Positions 39,101 through 48,544 are shown, numbered from the stretch's first letter. The stretch is DNA of 64,000 nucleotides from Larimichthys crocea (GCF_000972845.2 NC_040018.1:3329632-3393631), one strand, 5' to 3'. The notes: generated from the sequence alone by a model not told the origin. Numbers and translations are program-made.

Positions 39101-40593
39101 AAGCATGTGTGGCTTTTTGAAAACGGCTCCAAGGATTTGTTAGTGCTGCTTCACGTTCAAAACTATACATACACGAGTCTCAGCTGGTGTTTTAGTGATA
39201 ATTTCACTTAGAATCGACTGAATTTCCTACATTTTTTTGTATCAAGAAATTGCAGTCGTGTTTTGAAAATTGAAAAGCAGCGTGAAATGATGATTTGTTG
39301 GAGCTTTATTGGGGGCAAAACACAGCATGGGAGTAATCTGCGAGTTAGATAGGCCAAGTCAATCAAGTATTGATTCTGCTTGGCCTATGTTCCTAACAGT
39401 GGTTCTGAATAGGATGATTATATTTCCTGAAAATGGGTGTTTTGCTTGTCAACATTGAGTTGGGTTGGCAAAATTGCGAGCTCTACTGCTGGGAGCGGTT
39501 TAATTTGTGTTTGAAGCCTGATACATGTAGCCAAGAAAAATCTAGTCTACATGTATGTAAATGGGCCAACATGGCTGATGAATCCCCACCAGACAGATGA
39601 AGTGTACTATTGATAGCTTACATACAACATCTACATGGCAACAGTAGAAAAATAAGCTGATCTTAAGCAACTTTCCTTTGTAAATTAAATGAAATATGCT
39701 GGCACTAGACTCTTAGTATCTGGATATAGATGTGACATTATGTCCTGAAATTAAGATGGGCTGGTTGGTGATCAAAAATCAATAGTTATGATTATTAATC
39801 TTGATTGATGTGAGCATTAATGCGAATAATCAATCACCAGTTGTCACATTTGTATTTCCCATTAACCTAAATTCTCCTTCACTTTTAGGTTCATACCTAT
39901 CTGGAGGCTATCCGTTTTCTCCATACGGCAGTAAAATAGCCGGAGGTGAGGAAGGCAGCGACAAATCCCGCGCTAGCCCCACCGTCACCAAAACAGCAAC
40001 GGACTCCAAAGCCCTGGATATCCTGCATCAGCACGCCAGCCAATACAAGAGCAAATCCCCCACAGTAGCTGACAAGCCACCCCACGACCGGGAGCGGGAG
40101 CAGGACAGAGGAGCAGGTGGAGACAGAGATCGGGAAAGGGAGCGCGAGAGGGAAAGAGAAAGAGACGTGGACCGACCACGATCTTCACCCTCCCAGCGCA
40201 TCATGCCCTCTCACCACCACCTGAGTTACCCCCTGCTCTCAGGGCAATATGACCTGTCCTACGCCACAGGTCAGTCAATCCTCAGTCGTCCCATCTCTGC
40301 TTGATTCACTGCACTAAATGTGATACTGTTCTTACATACTTAATAGGGTACTTTTAATGCAAAGTAGCCAGTTACTTAAATAAATAAAAAAGGCCCATAG
40401 CCCAGGATGCTTACTGTAAGTAGATGCAGACTGTTTAAATTATGGCAGATCAGCAATCTAAGTTCAGAACCTAAATAGGAAATATCACTGATAGCCGTAC
40501 ATTTTCCAACTCGCCGTAGGTCTCTCCTCATCAGCTATTGTTGCCAGCCAACAAGCAGCAACCCCCTCCCTCTACCCACCACCACGGAGGTGA
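21827..40593 (+). CDS. znf609: zinc finger protein 609 (spliced, 5' partial)
   Basis: Gene-level entry for six coding exons (226, 88, 2350, 370, 381 and 74 coding bases) that join in frame to 1162 codons plus TGA. The N-terminal exon is outside the window, so this is roughly residues 250-1411 of a family whose human member I recall as about 1411 residues. The product is a nuclear transcriptional regulator. The human and mouse protein is reported to bind the cohesin loader NIPBL and the Integrator complex and to act in cortical neuron migration; the ZNF608/609 pair is reported to affect Rag gene expression in thymocytes; the fly relative is scribbler/brakeless. Seen here: the conserved [17 protein letters not shown] / [19 protein letters not shown] block (residues 61-95, numbering from the Met at 21827), a single C2H2 finger (residues 253-276), long basic and Ser/Pro-rich disordered regions, a polyQ run, a Tyr-rich segment, and the conserved tail [10 protein letters not shown]...SLYPPPRR. 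Four matches to the psi-K-x-E SUMO consensus occur at K233, K531, K680 and K841. It is znf609 rather than znf608 by residue-level agreement with the ZNF609 sequence I recall; which fish duplicate (a or b) cannot be decided. Confidence 0.95.
22258..22600. mobile_element. inverted-repeat element with ATACACTGT ends
   Basis: Left end ATACACTGTTAAAAAAAG, right end TTTTTTTTATACAGTGTAT, inverted repeats of each other. The interior has several tttacggt / ttaccgta words near both ends. About 340 bases, no coding frame. It sits 205 bases inside the intron after the MESPVST exon. Confidence 0.65.
23631..23658. repeat. CT-rich simple repeat
   Basis: tctctctatc followed by perfect CT to 23658, inside a C/T-rich region (23610-23670). 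Confidence 0.9.
27450..27680. repeat. GATTAATCG-type dispersed repeat, copy
   Basis: gtggagctgaaactaacaaa, tattactcaataatctgcca, gattgattaatcatttgtca. The 91-codon frame spanning it has no protein resemblance and is repeat-derived. Confidence 0.45.
27822..28100. repeat. fragment of the TTAA-bounded family (rearranged)
   Basis: ttaacctttaaagcaccggt, ggcatttagtggtgta, ctagcgtgaaggagaaac, tttgtctattctggtctact are words of the 8981 and 63593 elements in the same order; the right end is not clear. Confidence 0.5.
33952..34039 (+). CDS. znf609: znf609 coding exon: [15 protein letters not shown] segment
   Basis: An 88-base exon between ttgtcttacag and CCCAG|gtaaga. It completes the split Gly codon and encodes [20 protein letters not shown] followed by TRHDWAPP and two bases of Arg. 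This is the most conserved part of the ZNF608/ZNF609/brakeless family. The exon is too short to stand out as an open reading frame; it was identified from the family sequence and confirmed by phase with both neighbours. Confidence 0.94.
35722..36072. mobile_element. TTAA-bounded inverted-repeat element, complete copy
   Basis: Starts TTAAAGATGCAGTGTGTAAG and ends TTCTACACACTGGACCTTTAA: the two ends are near-perfect inverted repeats with TTAA at both extremities. 351 bases, no coding capacity. The TTAA ends could be the duplicated target of a piggyBac-type element or simply part of the terminal repeat. Confidence 0.7.
36126..36193. repeat. (GTA)n microsatellite, about 22 units
   Basis: Uninterrupted GTA/TAG repeat, 68 bases, ending 85 bases upstream of the zinc-finger exon of znf609. 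Likely polymorphic. Confidence 0.97.
36279..38628 (+). CDS. znf609: znf609 large central coding exon with the C2H2 zinc finger
   Basis: A 2350-base exon from tactgcag|GTTTTGTG to TACAGACAG|gtaaat, encoding window residues 105-888. It opens with [23 protein letters not shown] (basic, probable nuclear localisation). The finger at 36721-36792 has the form C-x4-C-x12-H-x4-H with C253, C258, H271 and H276 (CPHPNC...YHQARAH). Also present: Lys-rich [11 protein letters not shown] (about residues 364-376), the family block [39 protein letters not shown], a 19-residue polyQ run (residues 696-714, 38050-38106), and a Tyr-rich [15 protein letters not shown] motif. The SUMO-consensus lysines K233, K531, K680 and K841 fall here. 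The 178-codon frame on the opposite strand (36270-36806) is a shadow. Confidence 0.96.
38729..39098 (+). CDS. znf609: znf609 coding exon: RD/RE-rich and [21 protein letters not shown] segment
   Basis: The 100-base intron before it is the shortest in the gene. The acceptor is a tandem cagcag (38726-38731), so the exon may begin at 38729 or 38732. It ends AATTACCCAG|gtaagc, leaving one base of Gly. It encodes residues 889-1011: [18 protein letters not shown], then the charged [16 protein letters not shown] tract, then the conserved [20 protein letters not shown] and [14 protein letters not shown]. The human protein, as I recall it, has a different sequence (around EPRMWTYVYPAKY) at the start of this segment, so the 5' part of the exon is lineage-diverged. 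Reading on past the donor gives only an intron-retention tail. Confidence 0.93.
39889..40269 (+). CDS. znf609: znf609 coding exon: [15 protein letters not shown] / [17 protein letters not shown] segment
   Basis: A 381-base exon from ccttcacttttag to GCCACAG|gtcagt, residues 1013-1138 plus split Gly codons at both ends. Family-matching stretches are [30 protein letters not shown], and [16 protein letters not shown] followed by [12 protein letters not shown]. Between them (40083-40169) is an alternating Arg/Glu/Asp tract, [19 protein letters not shown], where the human protein as I recall it is Gly/Ser-rich. An in-frame ATG upstream at 39801 is intronic and not the start. Confidence 0.94.
40520..40593 (+). 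CDS. znf609: znf609 last coding segment and stop codon
   Basis: The acceptor is ctcgccgtag. It completes the split Gly codon and encodes [20 protein letters not shown] then PRR and TGA at 40591-40593, matching the family's C-terminus. The exon continues five bases to a good donor, AACG|gtaaga (exon end 40598), so the remaining exon is untranslated. The stop is only 5 nt upstream of that junction, which should not trigger nonsense-mediated decay. A second candidate donor (GGAG|gtgaga, exon end 40589) overlaps the stop codon itself. Confidence 0.92.
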
Positions 40594-40598
40594 GAACG

Positions 40599-42105
40599 GT
40601 AAGACCCCCCCTTAGTTGGAGAGACGAAACACAAGATGATGAGACACACAGATAAACTGCAGGTGACAGACAAAAACAATACACTTAACTCTAGTGAAAA
40701 ACAAAATATTAAGGTTATTAGTACTGGCACAGACGTCCTGTAAAAACAAAACCAAATGTTTCTTTGTCTCCGCTTGATTTGATTTGAAGTGTAAAAGAAC
40801 ACCCTGCTCTTCTGTGCTTACAACATTTATGTTGCAGACTCCATGGCAGCAACCCGTAAAGAAATCCTGGCCAAACAAAGCCTTTACTACTCTACTGCAA
40901 TCTAGTACAATATGCAGTGCAGCATTTAGCCCCTGAGCTCATCCATCCTAAGTAGGTCCTCTGAGGACAAGTGGATCACAGTGTTGATAATAGAGATGTG
41001 GAAAGAGTCTGCCAAGACGCAGAGCTACAGCAGCGTGCACTGACATCTAGTGGAAGCCCTTTTAAATTACAGCTTTGATAGATAAACACACACTCAGCTG
41101 ACTGAGTCACTTAAACATGGGGCAGTCTAAACATTAGCTAGGTGTGCCTGATAAACTGACAGCTGAGTGTGAGCTCGAGTACAACAGACTGCAATTAATA
41201 ACACACCTCAAATGGTGGAAACAGTATTTACTTGAATGTACAATTTGAGTAGAGGACTTCTACTTGTAATGCAGTATAAATATACAGTATAAGTACACTT
41301 TACTACTATTTAATATCAGTAGAATGTACTTACAGCTTCAAAAATAAAAGTACTCCTTATGGAGAACAGCCAGCATAGCGCTACATTGTATTACTATTAT
41401 GTATGCATTAACACTAGAGACTTAAACAACAACTTAAAATTCACTTTATGGGGTTTTATTCCTTTACAGATGTCATAAAAATATAAATAAACAAAATTCA
41501 TTGTAATCAAACTGTAGGCTACAACAAAATACACGTGTACTACACATAATTAAATTATTCTAGAAAAAGAACACAAAGTAAATGTTTGTTTAATGTAAAA
41601 ATTTTTAGAAATAAAGAAACGGAGCTCGCTCTCTGTTTGTTCTTCCATCTAAGTGTGACATCTATCAAATGTAGCTCATCAAAATATGTCTACACCATGT
41701 CCGTTGTTAGGTAACTAGGCGTGCTGCGATTGGTGGTTCTCGTGTTAACGTGTAATTTAAAAGCTGCAGTTGAGCAAAGTGGAGAATTTCAAAAAGAAGT
41801 GTTTCAAAAGTGTTTTAAAAAGAAATCATATTTTTAAGCTGATCATTTAGATTCTGTATGTAAAATCTTAATCAACAAAGTAAAGTAAATTTCCAAAAGG
41901 AGAAGTATTCTCTCAGAAATCTAGTGTGGTATAGGTATTACGCAGCCTAAAATGAAGTACAAACACCTCAAAAGTACACAGCAGTTGAGTAGAAGTTCTT
42001 ACATTTCACCAGAGAAGAGTTACAGAAATGTGTAAAACATTCTTTAAATGGCATTTTCTTAATGATCTGATAGTAATCAAGTCTTTCTTTTTCTATCTCT
42101 CGCAG
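40599..42105 (+). other. znf609: znf609 intron between stop-codon exon and terminal UTR exon (predicted)
   Basis: A 1.5-kb intron starting gtaaga and ending cgcag. 41225-42005 consists largely of a dispersed repeat rich in AAGTA/ACTTTTA words. A possible alternative acceptor (tatgttgcag, exon from 40838) has no good donor downstream. No coding capacity. Confidence 0.65.
41225..42005. repeat. AAGTA / ACTTTTA-rich dispersed repeat
   Basis: agtatttacttgaatgtaca, gtaatgcagtataaatatac, aaataaaagtactccttatg, and at the end caaaagtacacagcagttga. Related to 49300-50075 and 50625-50795. It fills most of the predicted intron before the terminal 3' UTR exon of znf609. Confidence 0.5.
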
Positions 42106-42913
42106 GGAAACCTGACCGTCACACCTCAACCCTGCAAAGATTCATGTGACTGGCTCACATGAGAAGAAAATCTCCCGGGTGTTACCTTTTAGACATCAGT
42201 TGAATGGTGTTTCTATCTATATTTTTAGTTGTTGTTTTTTCTGCCCAAAGGCGAGGCAGATTGTTGATGTTTTTTTTGTTTTTTCCTCCCCTCGTAAATG
42301 ACCCCAAAATTTTTCCAGACCTTGGACTGTAACAGGACTGATAATAACCCAGGTTCAAAGCCATCACTCTGCCTCATCACGCAGAGGAAACACCAACCCG
42401 CTGATCATCTAGTCTTTGCACTGTCAACAAATACAATGCAAAAAGAGACTATTGGACTGCCAGAACAGCTTTTTTCTTGCTGTCTTTTCTTTTTTTTTTT
42501 TCTTTGACTGCATTGGGGTTTTTTTGTCACATGCAGAAAGAAATTGGCAGGGGATGTTTGGGTTGCTGATGGGAAAAGGGGAGTCAAACTAAATTAAAGA
42601 CTGAAAAAAAAAGTGAATCATATTGAAATGATTTCAACTCTATGTCTTTGGCTTATCGTATGCCGTGAAACAACAGTATATCCTTAACTTGACAAATGTT
42701 TGGCTATATTTCGAGGGAAGAGGGAATATGGCAACAGCTGCTTTCTTCAGAGACTTAAAGAGCCTGAGACTGAAGTTTGTTTTTTTTGTTGTTTTTTTCA
42801 TTTTCCATCATCATTGTTGATTCCCATCCTCTTCGAACCCTCAGTTCTTGTTTCAGGGATGATGTCGTCATGTTCTTTTTTTTTGCGAAGGGACCGCACA
42901 CACCTCAACGGAG

Positions 42914-42919
42914 AATAAA
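42914..42919 (+). terminator. znf609: candidate proximal polyadenylation signal, znf609
   Basis: AATAAA in gagaataaacactattcatg, followed 10-30 bases later by a strong T-rich element (42929-42951), the usual arrangement of a cleavage site. Use of this site would give a 3' UTR of about 0.8 kb instead of 3.4 kb. Based on sequence only. Confidence 0.45.
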
Positions 42920-45240
42920 CACTATTCATGTTTTTCTTTTTCTTTTTTCTCAGTAATGCTCCATATCATTGTGTTCATCCTTGAATGTGTCTGACGCTGG
43001 TATGAGTCCTGTTTTTTCCTCAAAGGGTCTGTCTTTTTAACACTCACACTCAAAAAACGGTGAAGCCACATTAGCAAGCGACCGGGCATTTTTATTTTCC
43101 ATCGCCATGTTAGGCCACTGCATTTCTGGTTGGGTTCATTTTGGTGTTTTACTGTAAGACTGTGCTTCGTTTCAGCTCAAGTTTGATTGTTTTCTGTAAA
43201 CAATGTGAAATCTCACTCAGCTCATGTATTTCTCTGCTGTAATATAGACTTTTAGCCTACTTCTGTGTGCAAAAATGTTTATATTTATCCCAGCACCAAC
43301 TGTTAAATAGCTTCCGGCCCTCATAGCGTTTTAAACATTACGTGCGCAGATCATTAATGCTACCTAAACGTCTCACTGTGATCCTTCTTTGGCCCAGCTT
43401 TGCTTGTCTTCTGTTTGTAGTATATTGACTCAACACATCACAAGCTTGACTTATTCCAACATGCAGTGCACAGTTAGCCTGGTATCAGACCTCTGAGTCG
43501 CTGCCCACATCTCAGATCTCTTTCAGCGATTCAGTGAGATTAAAACAAAACGTCTGATTTTTTTTAAATTTTATTTTTTTAAGCTCTTGTGCACCGTCAA
43601 AAGTTGATCTATCAGTGCTTCGCTTGCTTGTGTGGTTTCACCCTAACACACACTCACCTCGTACAGTTGTTAGCATGTTGTTTTTTTCCCCTTCTAACCA
43701 GTGGCTAAAGCTTCGGATCAAACTGGGGCGACGAGTCGTCGATGCGTCGGACACCGGTTTGCTTTGTTCAGTCGCTGCCTGTGCTCTATAAGGTCAACTA
43801 CTGGTACATTAAAACATAAGTGCATGAAATGACCCAAAACATCTTTCAGCTGTTACGATTACAGAGCAAACATGAACCAATCAGATGCAGACGATGAGCC
43901 TGAATGAGGAAAAAAAAATAAAATGAAATGAAAGGTGAGCCAGTGAGGATCGTGGAGCAAAAATGCATGGAATGATCACACACACATCTGAATGAAATAA
44001 TGAAGTTGGCCAGTCAGCTTGAAAAGAAGCACGTTACTCAAGGCTTTTTTTTTTCTCTCTTTGGATCTCAAACTGGTGGTGCCACTCAAAAAAAGCAACC
44101 GTCAACATGGCCTGTTGTATCAGAAGGGGGCCCTCTTTGGCTTTAAATTACACTTCTCTCATACCTCAGGGGTTGTAAGTGAAATCTATCCGTACGCTGT
44201 TTGCATCGATTTCAGAGGGTTTCTGTTTATGGATGTGAAGAAGGAGGAGGTAAAAAAAAAAAAAGGCACATTTTCTGCTGTGAGCTGGAAGTGCTGTGTT
44301 CAGAAATGACGAATTGGGCTCAGGATATGGAGTTATTAAAGGTTCTAACGCCACACCGTGCTGTTGTCGGGTTGCTGAACAGTCTTTATGTTTTTCTAAA
44401 GCATTATAATGAATAGAATATTGACCGTGTTGTCATTAAATTTTATTGATTTTGATTTTACAGTCACTTTTAATGTTCCCATTGTTGTAGTGTTTTTTGT
44501 TCTCATTTAATATGTTCAAGTCCATAAACCACCAGGTAATCTCACCTCTAACACCCTCTGACGTTAGATGTTCGCTTCTTTGTTGACTTCGATCATGAAA
44601 CTGCAGCTCGGTTCTTTTTTTCTTTTTCTTTTTAAGGTTCTTGGACATTCCCAGTAAATAAGTTGCCAGTTTCTTGTCCCATGGAAAAAGTTTGCAGGAT
44701 GGTCTATCTTCTTTTTTCTTTTTCTTTTTTTTGACCTTTTGAGCATTTTAAAGAAGAATGGCTGACGCGAATAAGCTGAATGTGGTGGTGTTTGACTTGT
44801 ACTTAATCTGTAAGGGTAATCTAGGCAGCTGTGATGTTGTCATTAAAAAGTCCGTGGGTTTTAGTACCAGCAGACTGCATACAGTACATATAGTTTTATC
44901 AGACAATGGTTGTGACAAGTGCATTTGTTCTCTCTCTGAGAGTAGTAATGTTATCTCAGTAGTAAGCAAAGCCCAGTGAAAATCATATATACTAAAGTGT
45001 ATGAAAAGCCAGAAAAGTAATGTTTGCTATCAACATATTGGAAAGTGCTTGGCTCTTGTATGTTGCAGGACTGTATTTGTTTCATGGTGAAGAGTATATT
45101 TATTGGCCAGCAGTTGTCTCAATTGGTGCCTAGTTGAACATTCTTCTGTGAAAAACGCAGAGACACTTGCTCGTTTGTCTTTTCTTGACCCACCTACTGT
45201 CACGCGACCCCACCCGCCCCCTTGGAACCCCCCCACATAC

Positions 45241-45277
45241 CAACCCCAACCCCAACCCCAACCCCAACCCCAACCCA
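45241..45277. repeat. (CCCCAA)n hexamer array
   Basis: Six units of CCCCAA in the 3' UTR of znf609; the opposite strand is (TTGGGG)n, able in principle to form a G-quadruplex in DNA. Confidence 0.95.
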
Positions 45278-45474
45278 CCCCCAAAAAAAGTACCAGTTCT
45301 GGTGCTTGCAAGGATGTTTACAATGTCTTCATTTTCTTTCTGTGTGAGAAAATTCAGATCTCTTCGCCCTCTCCTTTCTCCCGCCCTTCAGGAGTTTGTG
45401 TAAAGTGTACATTACCATGGTTCTTTTTTATACAATACTCTGTAACTTGCCTTTGTAAATTTGGGCTGGAAAAA

Positions 45475-45480
45475 AATAAA
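45475..45480 (+). terminator. znf609: polyadenylation signal, distal, znf609
   Basis: Canonical AATAAA inside ctggaaaaaaataaatcttt, followed by T-rich and then TGT-containing sequence. Cleavage would be expected at about 45490-45510. After this point dispersed repeats resume (for example the inverted-repeat element at 45794), consistent with the end of the transcript. Confidence 0.7.
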
Positions 45481-45793
45481 TCTTTTTATGAGACAATCTG
45501 TACTGGGAACTCCTTAATGCTGTGGAGTGGAACGTATCACCATAAAAGGGGTACTTTAGGTATTTTAAAGTGAGGTTGTATGTACATACAGGAGTACAAT
45601 TTGTGCATGGCACAGTGAGAATACAGAAGTTGTTACACCAACTTAAAACAATGAAAATATTAATATAGCGTACACTTAAAAGAATATTGATCCTTCTGAG
45701 TTGTAGCTAGAATGAAGTTTTTCTGCATACCTCTACGCCTGTGCCAGGATCCCGGTCTGCTTCTCCAAACTGGGGTTAGTTAATAATGTAGGT

Positions 45794-46117
45794 CACTGGT
45801 TTTCAAACTACAGTACAACCTCCCTGTAGTGGTATTTGGAGAAATCTCTGCAATAAAAACACATTATACCATGAAAATACTACAACGTTTGAATGGAAAT
45901 AAACTATGAGATTGGGTTGATGTCATTAAAATATGTTTTCTTCAATATCGGCCTCATGCACGGGATCGATTTGGGAGGAGAGGTGTACCCATTTCTCACA
46001 AGTCAACAATAAATAATCTTCTTATTAGGAGTAAATTGTCGTATACGTAGTCATATTTGGACAGCCGAATATTTTCTGAGGTGGTACACGATGTAAAAAG
46101 TTTGAGAGACGCTGCTG
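45794..46117. mobile_element. hAT-like inverted-repeat element, copy 2
   Basis: Begins CACTGGTTTTCAAACTAC, has gtacaacctcc and ggagaaatctctgcaat near the start, and ends tctgaggtggtac...gtttgagagacgctgctg. Same layout as 5021-5561 but about 220 bases shorter inside. It lies just after the predicted 3' end of znf609. Confidence 0.6.
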
Positions 46118-46879
46118 TAAGTACCTCACACAGCTGCACTTCTAACTACACAAACTTACCCTTTTAAGCTTTTCGTATGTCTGTGCAGGTGTTCGGCAAA
46201 CCTTTTTAAAGTCAGTGTGGAGCAATGATTTCACCGTACAGGAAACTTTATTTTAAACTGTAAAAGACAGGCTCGTATCTAAGTTTAGCAGGTTGATCTC
46301 CGAATGTGTCAAGGACATTAAACTTGTAGTTTTTAGTGTAAAGTCACCACATTGCAGGCATTAAGTTTCCAACATTGCTTATTCGCTTTCTGAAAATAGA
46401 TGAATGCTTAAAATACATATTAGAAAACGAAAACTGCACTGTGGTATTCGGCCACAGGAGAGCAGTCTCTCTAGAGGGGCCACAGTTAATATCGGCTGGA
46501 TCAAATGTCAGAGTTTTGCCTGTTGTAGGAAGTTTTACTGCTGACGAACAAACTGTACCTGAGAATGTTTAGTTTAACGCAGCATAAATTACATTCAGTA
46601 GTTGTTGAGGGGAAGGTATCTTTGTCAAACTGTAAAATGTTTTGAAGGTTTCAGTTTGAGTCACTATGCGGTGTTAAATGTGATGTGTTCTGCTTATTGA
46701 TACATCACTGTGCAGAACGACGTGTGTGCAGCGTCTGCTGAAGGAGGAAAGTGTCTGTGCTCGCCCAGTGTCTAAGATTTAGAGTAAAACTCTTTGTATC
46801 TGCAGAGGGAGCAGACTCTCAATCACTGACTGAATAGTGCCTTCTGTGTTTGTTTTTTTGTGGCCACTTTAGATTCTCC

Positions 46880-46974
46880 TTCTCACTTGTGTGTGAGCAG
46901 ATTCAGTATTCAGTTGGTTGCAATCTGCAGCATCACCACTAGATGTCACTAAATTCTACACACTGGACCTTTAA
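46880..46974. repeat. 3' fragment of the TTAA-bounded family
   Basis: ttgcaatctgcagcatcaccactagatg followed by tcactaaattctacacac and TGGACCTTTAA matches the last about 60 bases of the element at 35722-36072 (accactagatgcaact, aattctacacactggacc). It ends at a TTAA that is also the start of the next element. Confidence 0.65.
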
Positions 46975-47172
46975 AGTTAGGGTAGGTGATTCACTTCAAA
47001 GCTTTTTTTGGTGATTTGTTGAAGGTCTTTTTACATCCTGACAGAAGTTAATAGATCCGATTATTTGTTACAGGTCTGTAATGAACTCTTCCAATCGTTT
47101 CATTGGACAGATAAAATGCTTGGCTGCGCGCTCTCTTGCCACTTTCTCCAATGTTAACTACCCTAACTTTAA
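46971..47172. mobile_element. short TTAA-bounded inverted-repeat element (TTAAAGTTAGGGTAG family)
   Basis: Left end TTAAAGTTAGGGTAGGTGATT, right end AACTACCCTAACTTTAA: a 15-base inverted repeat enclosing about 170 bases without coding potential. It shares its left TTAA with the preceding fragment. Its right TTAA begins another repeat-like sequence (TTAAAGGTACCCTGTGAAC). Confidence 0.7.
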
Positions 47173-48307
47173 AGGTACCCTGTGAACAGAGGTTATATTT
47201 GAATTTGGTTGAATCTTTGAGGTCTAACAAACGTCTCAAGTGAATTTCCCCCTTCATAAAAACATTTGTATTTTTAGTATTTTAAAATTTGGCATTGTTT
47301 ACATCCGTGTTTACCTGCTTTTCTTCTTCTTCTTCTTCAATGACTTTGGTGCGTCACCACGATCAGTGCGACACCATTGTCATAGACAAACGGCTCCATA
47401 GCACTATAGAGGTAAAAAATAAATAAAAGCCCATTCAGGGCTTTAGGGAACCATTAAAGTGTTTAGTCACATAAATTTAGGCGTTGCAGAGATTAACGCA
47501 GAGGTGTTGCTGCTGTGAAACAATCAGAAAACAACATTATTTCTTTTCATGACCATTGCTCCCTTTCCCCACTTCACTCTCTAGCTCACTTGACCACCAC
47601 AGTGTGACACCAGTCTCTCCAGAAGTTTCCCCCTAGCCTAAATGGAAACACCTCCACTCACATGAATGACTGACTTAGTGTGAAAACACCCTAACACATA
47701 CCAGCAGGTTTCTGAGTCATCATAAATCGACAGTGGGTTTTAACTCAGGAAGAAGGAGTAGATGTCATTTTAGGAGTCTATTATTCAAAGCAGTGTATTT
47801 TTAGTCTTGAAACGTGTCATAATGAGTCAATAATCATGCAGAAATACAGGATTTTTTGCGAGTGATGCAACATTTGCTGGCACAAGCACAAACTTGAGGC
47901 TCTGCTGCTTTTTTTCCAGCTGTGCTGTGTATAAATTAAATCTGAGTATCTCTGAGTTTTGGACTGTTGATCAGACAAATAAAGCAATTTCATCTTTCAT
48001 CATAGGCTCACTAAAATAAAATGATCATTCGTTGCGACCCTTGCAGCCTGTCCGACCTCCTATGAGCTGTTCACTCTCTTCAGTACATCACTTAACATGC
48101 ACACTGTTCAAACTTTATCTACTGCCTGCTGTGCCACTCACTCCTATCAGTCAGTTAGGGTATTTTTAACTGCCCTTAATGCTCCTGAACTGAGAGTCCG
48201 CTCTGTGCATTAGCATAATGCAACTTCAGTGACAGCGAGTGATTACGCCGGGGATGATTTTGTTGAGTGTAAATGTGAAATCTGATTATCCTCTATGGTC
48301 TGAGCTC

Positions 48308-48395
48308 GGCAGAGGGAGGAGGGCAGGAGACAGGGAGAGAGGGAGGGAGGGAGGGAGGAAGAGAGAGGGAGAGAGAGAGGGAGAACGAGGTTGGC
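48308..48395. repeat. GAGGG / GAGA purine-rich simple repeat
   Basis: Nearly pure purine tract with gggagggagggagggaggaa and gagagagagaggg. It lies 150 bases upstream of the candidate MGC exon and may belong to its promoter region. Confidence 0.9.
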
Positions 48396-48544
48396 TGGAG
48401 GAGAGATTCAGATGGGAAGGAGGGGTTAAGATAGCAATGTGCTGAGCCAATGGCTTTTGCACAGAGCAGCTGGCTGGCATCAGGACGGGACAGGCCGCTC
48501 TGAGGAAGGATACCTTGAGGACGGCTCTTCTCTGCTCGCTGTAG

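Larger units (their letters stand above)
42106..45500 (+). other. znf609: znf609 terminal 3' UTR exon (predicted)
   Basis: After a 1.5-kb intron, a pyrimidine-rich tract ending tctatctctcgcag precedes GGAAACCTGACCGTCACACC. From here to about 45500 there is no coding-like frame; the sequence is T-rich with many short homopolymers, as expected of a long vertebrate 3' UTR, and none of the mobile-element families found in the introns is recognisable in it. It ends with AATAAA at 45475. No internal exon of this gene is expected, because the protein already ends with the conserved PPPRR. The link from the last coding exon to this exon is inferred from splice-site quality and length, not from a transcript. 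It contains a CCCCAA hexamer array (45241-45277) and many poly-T runs. Confidence 0.72.
45501..48544. other. intergenic stretch downstream of znf609
   Basis: Contains the hAT-like copy, the TTAA-bounded elements (46880-47172) and a TTC-rich run at about 47321-47338. 46118-46880 and 47460-48230 show nothing I can name; frames of 60-70 codons there are unsupported. Confidence 0.7.

Noticed and set aside
40838..40960. Possible alternative exon after the znf609 stop (acceptor tatgttgcag)
   Set aside because: Acceptor is acceptable, but no convincing donor follows; the terminal exon at 42106 has a better acceptor and leads to a proper poly-A signal.
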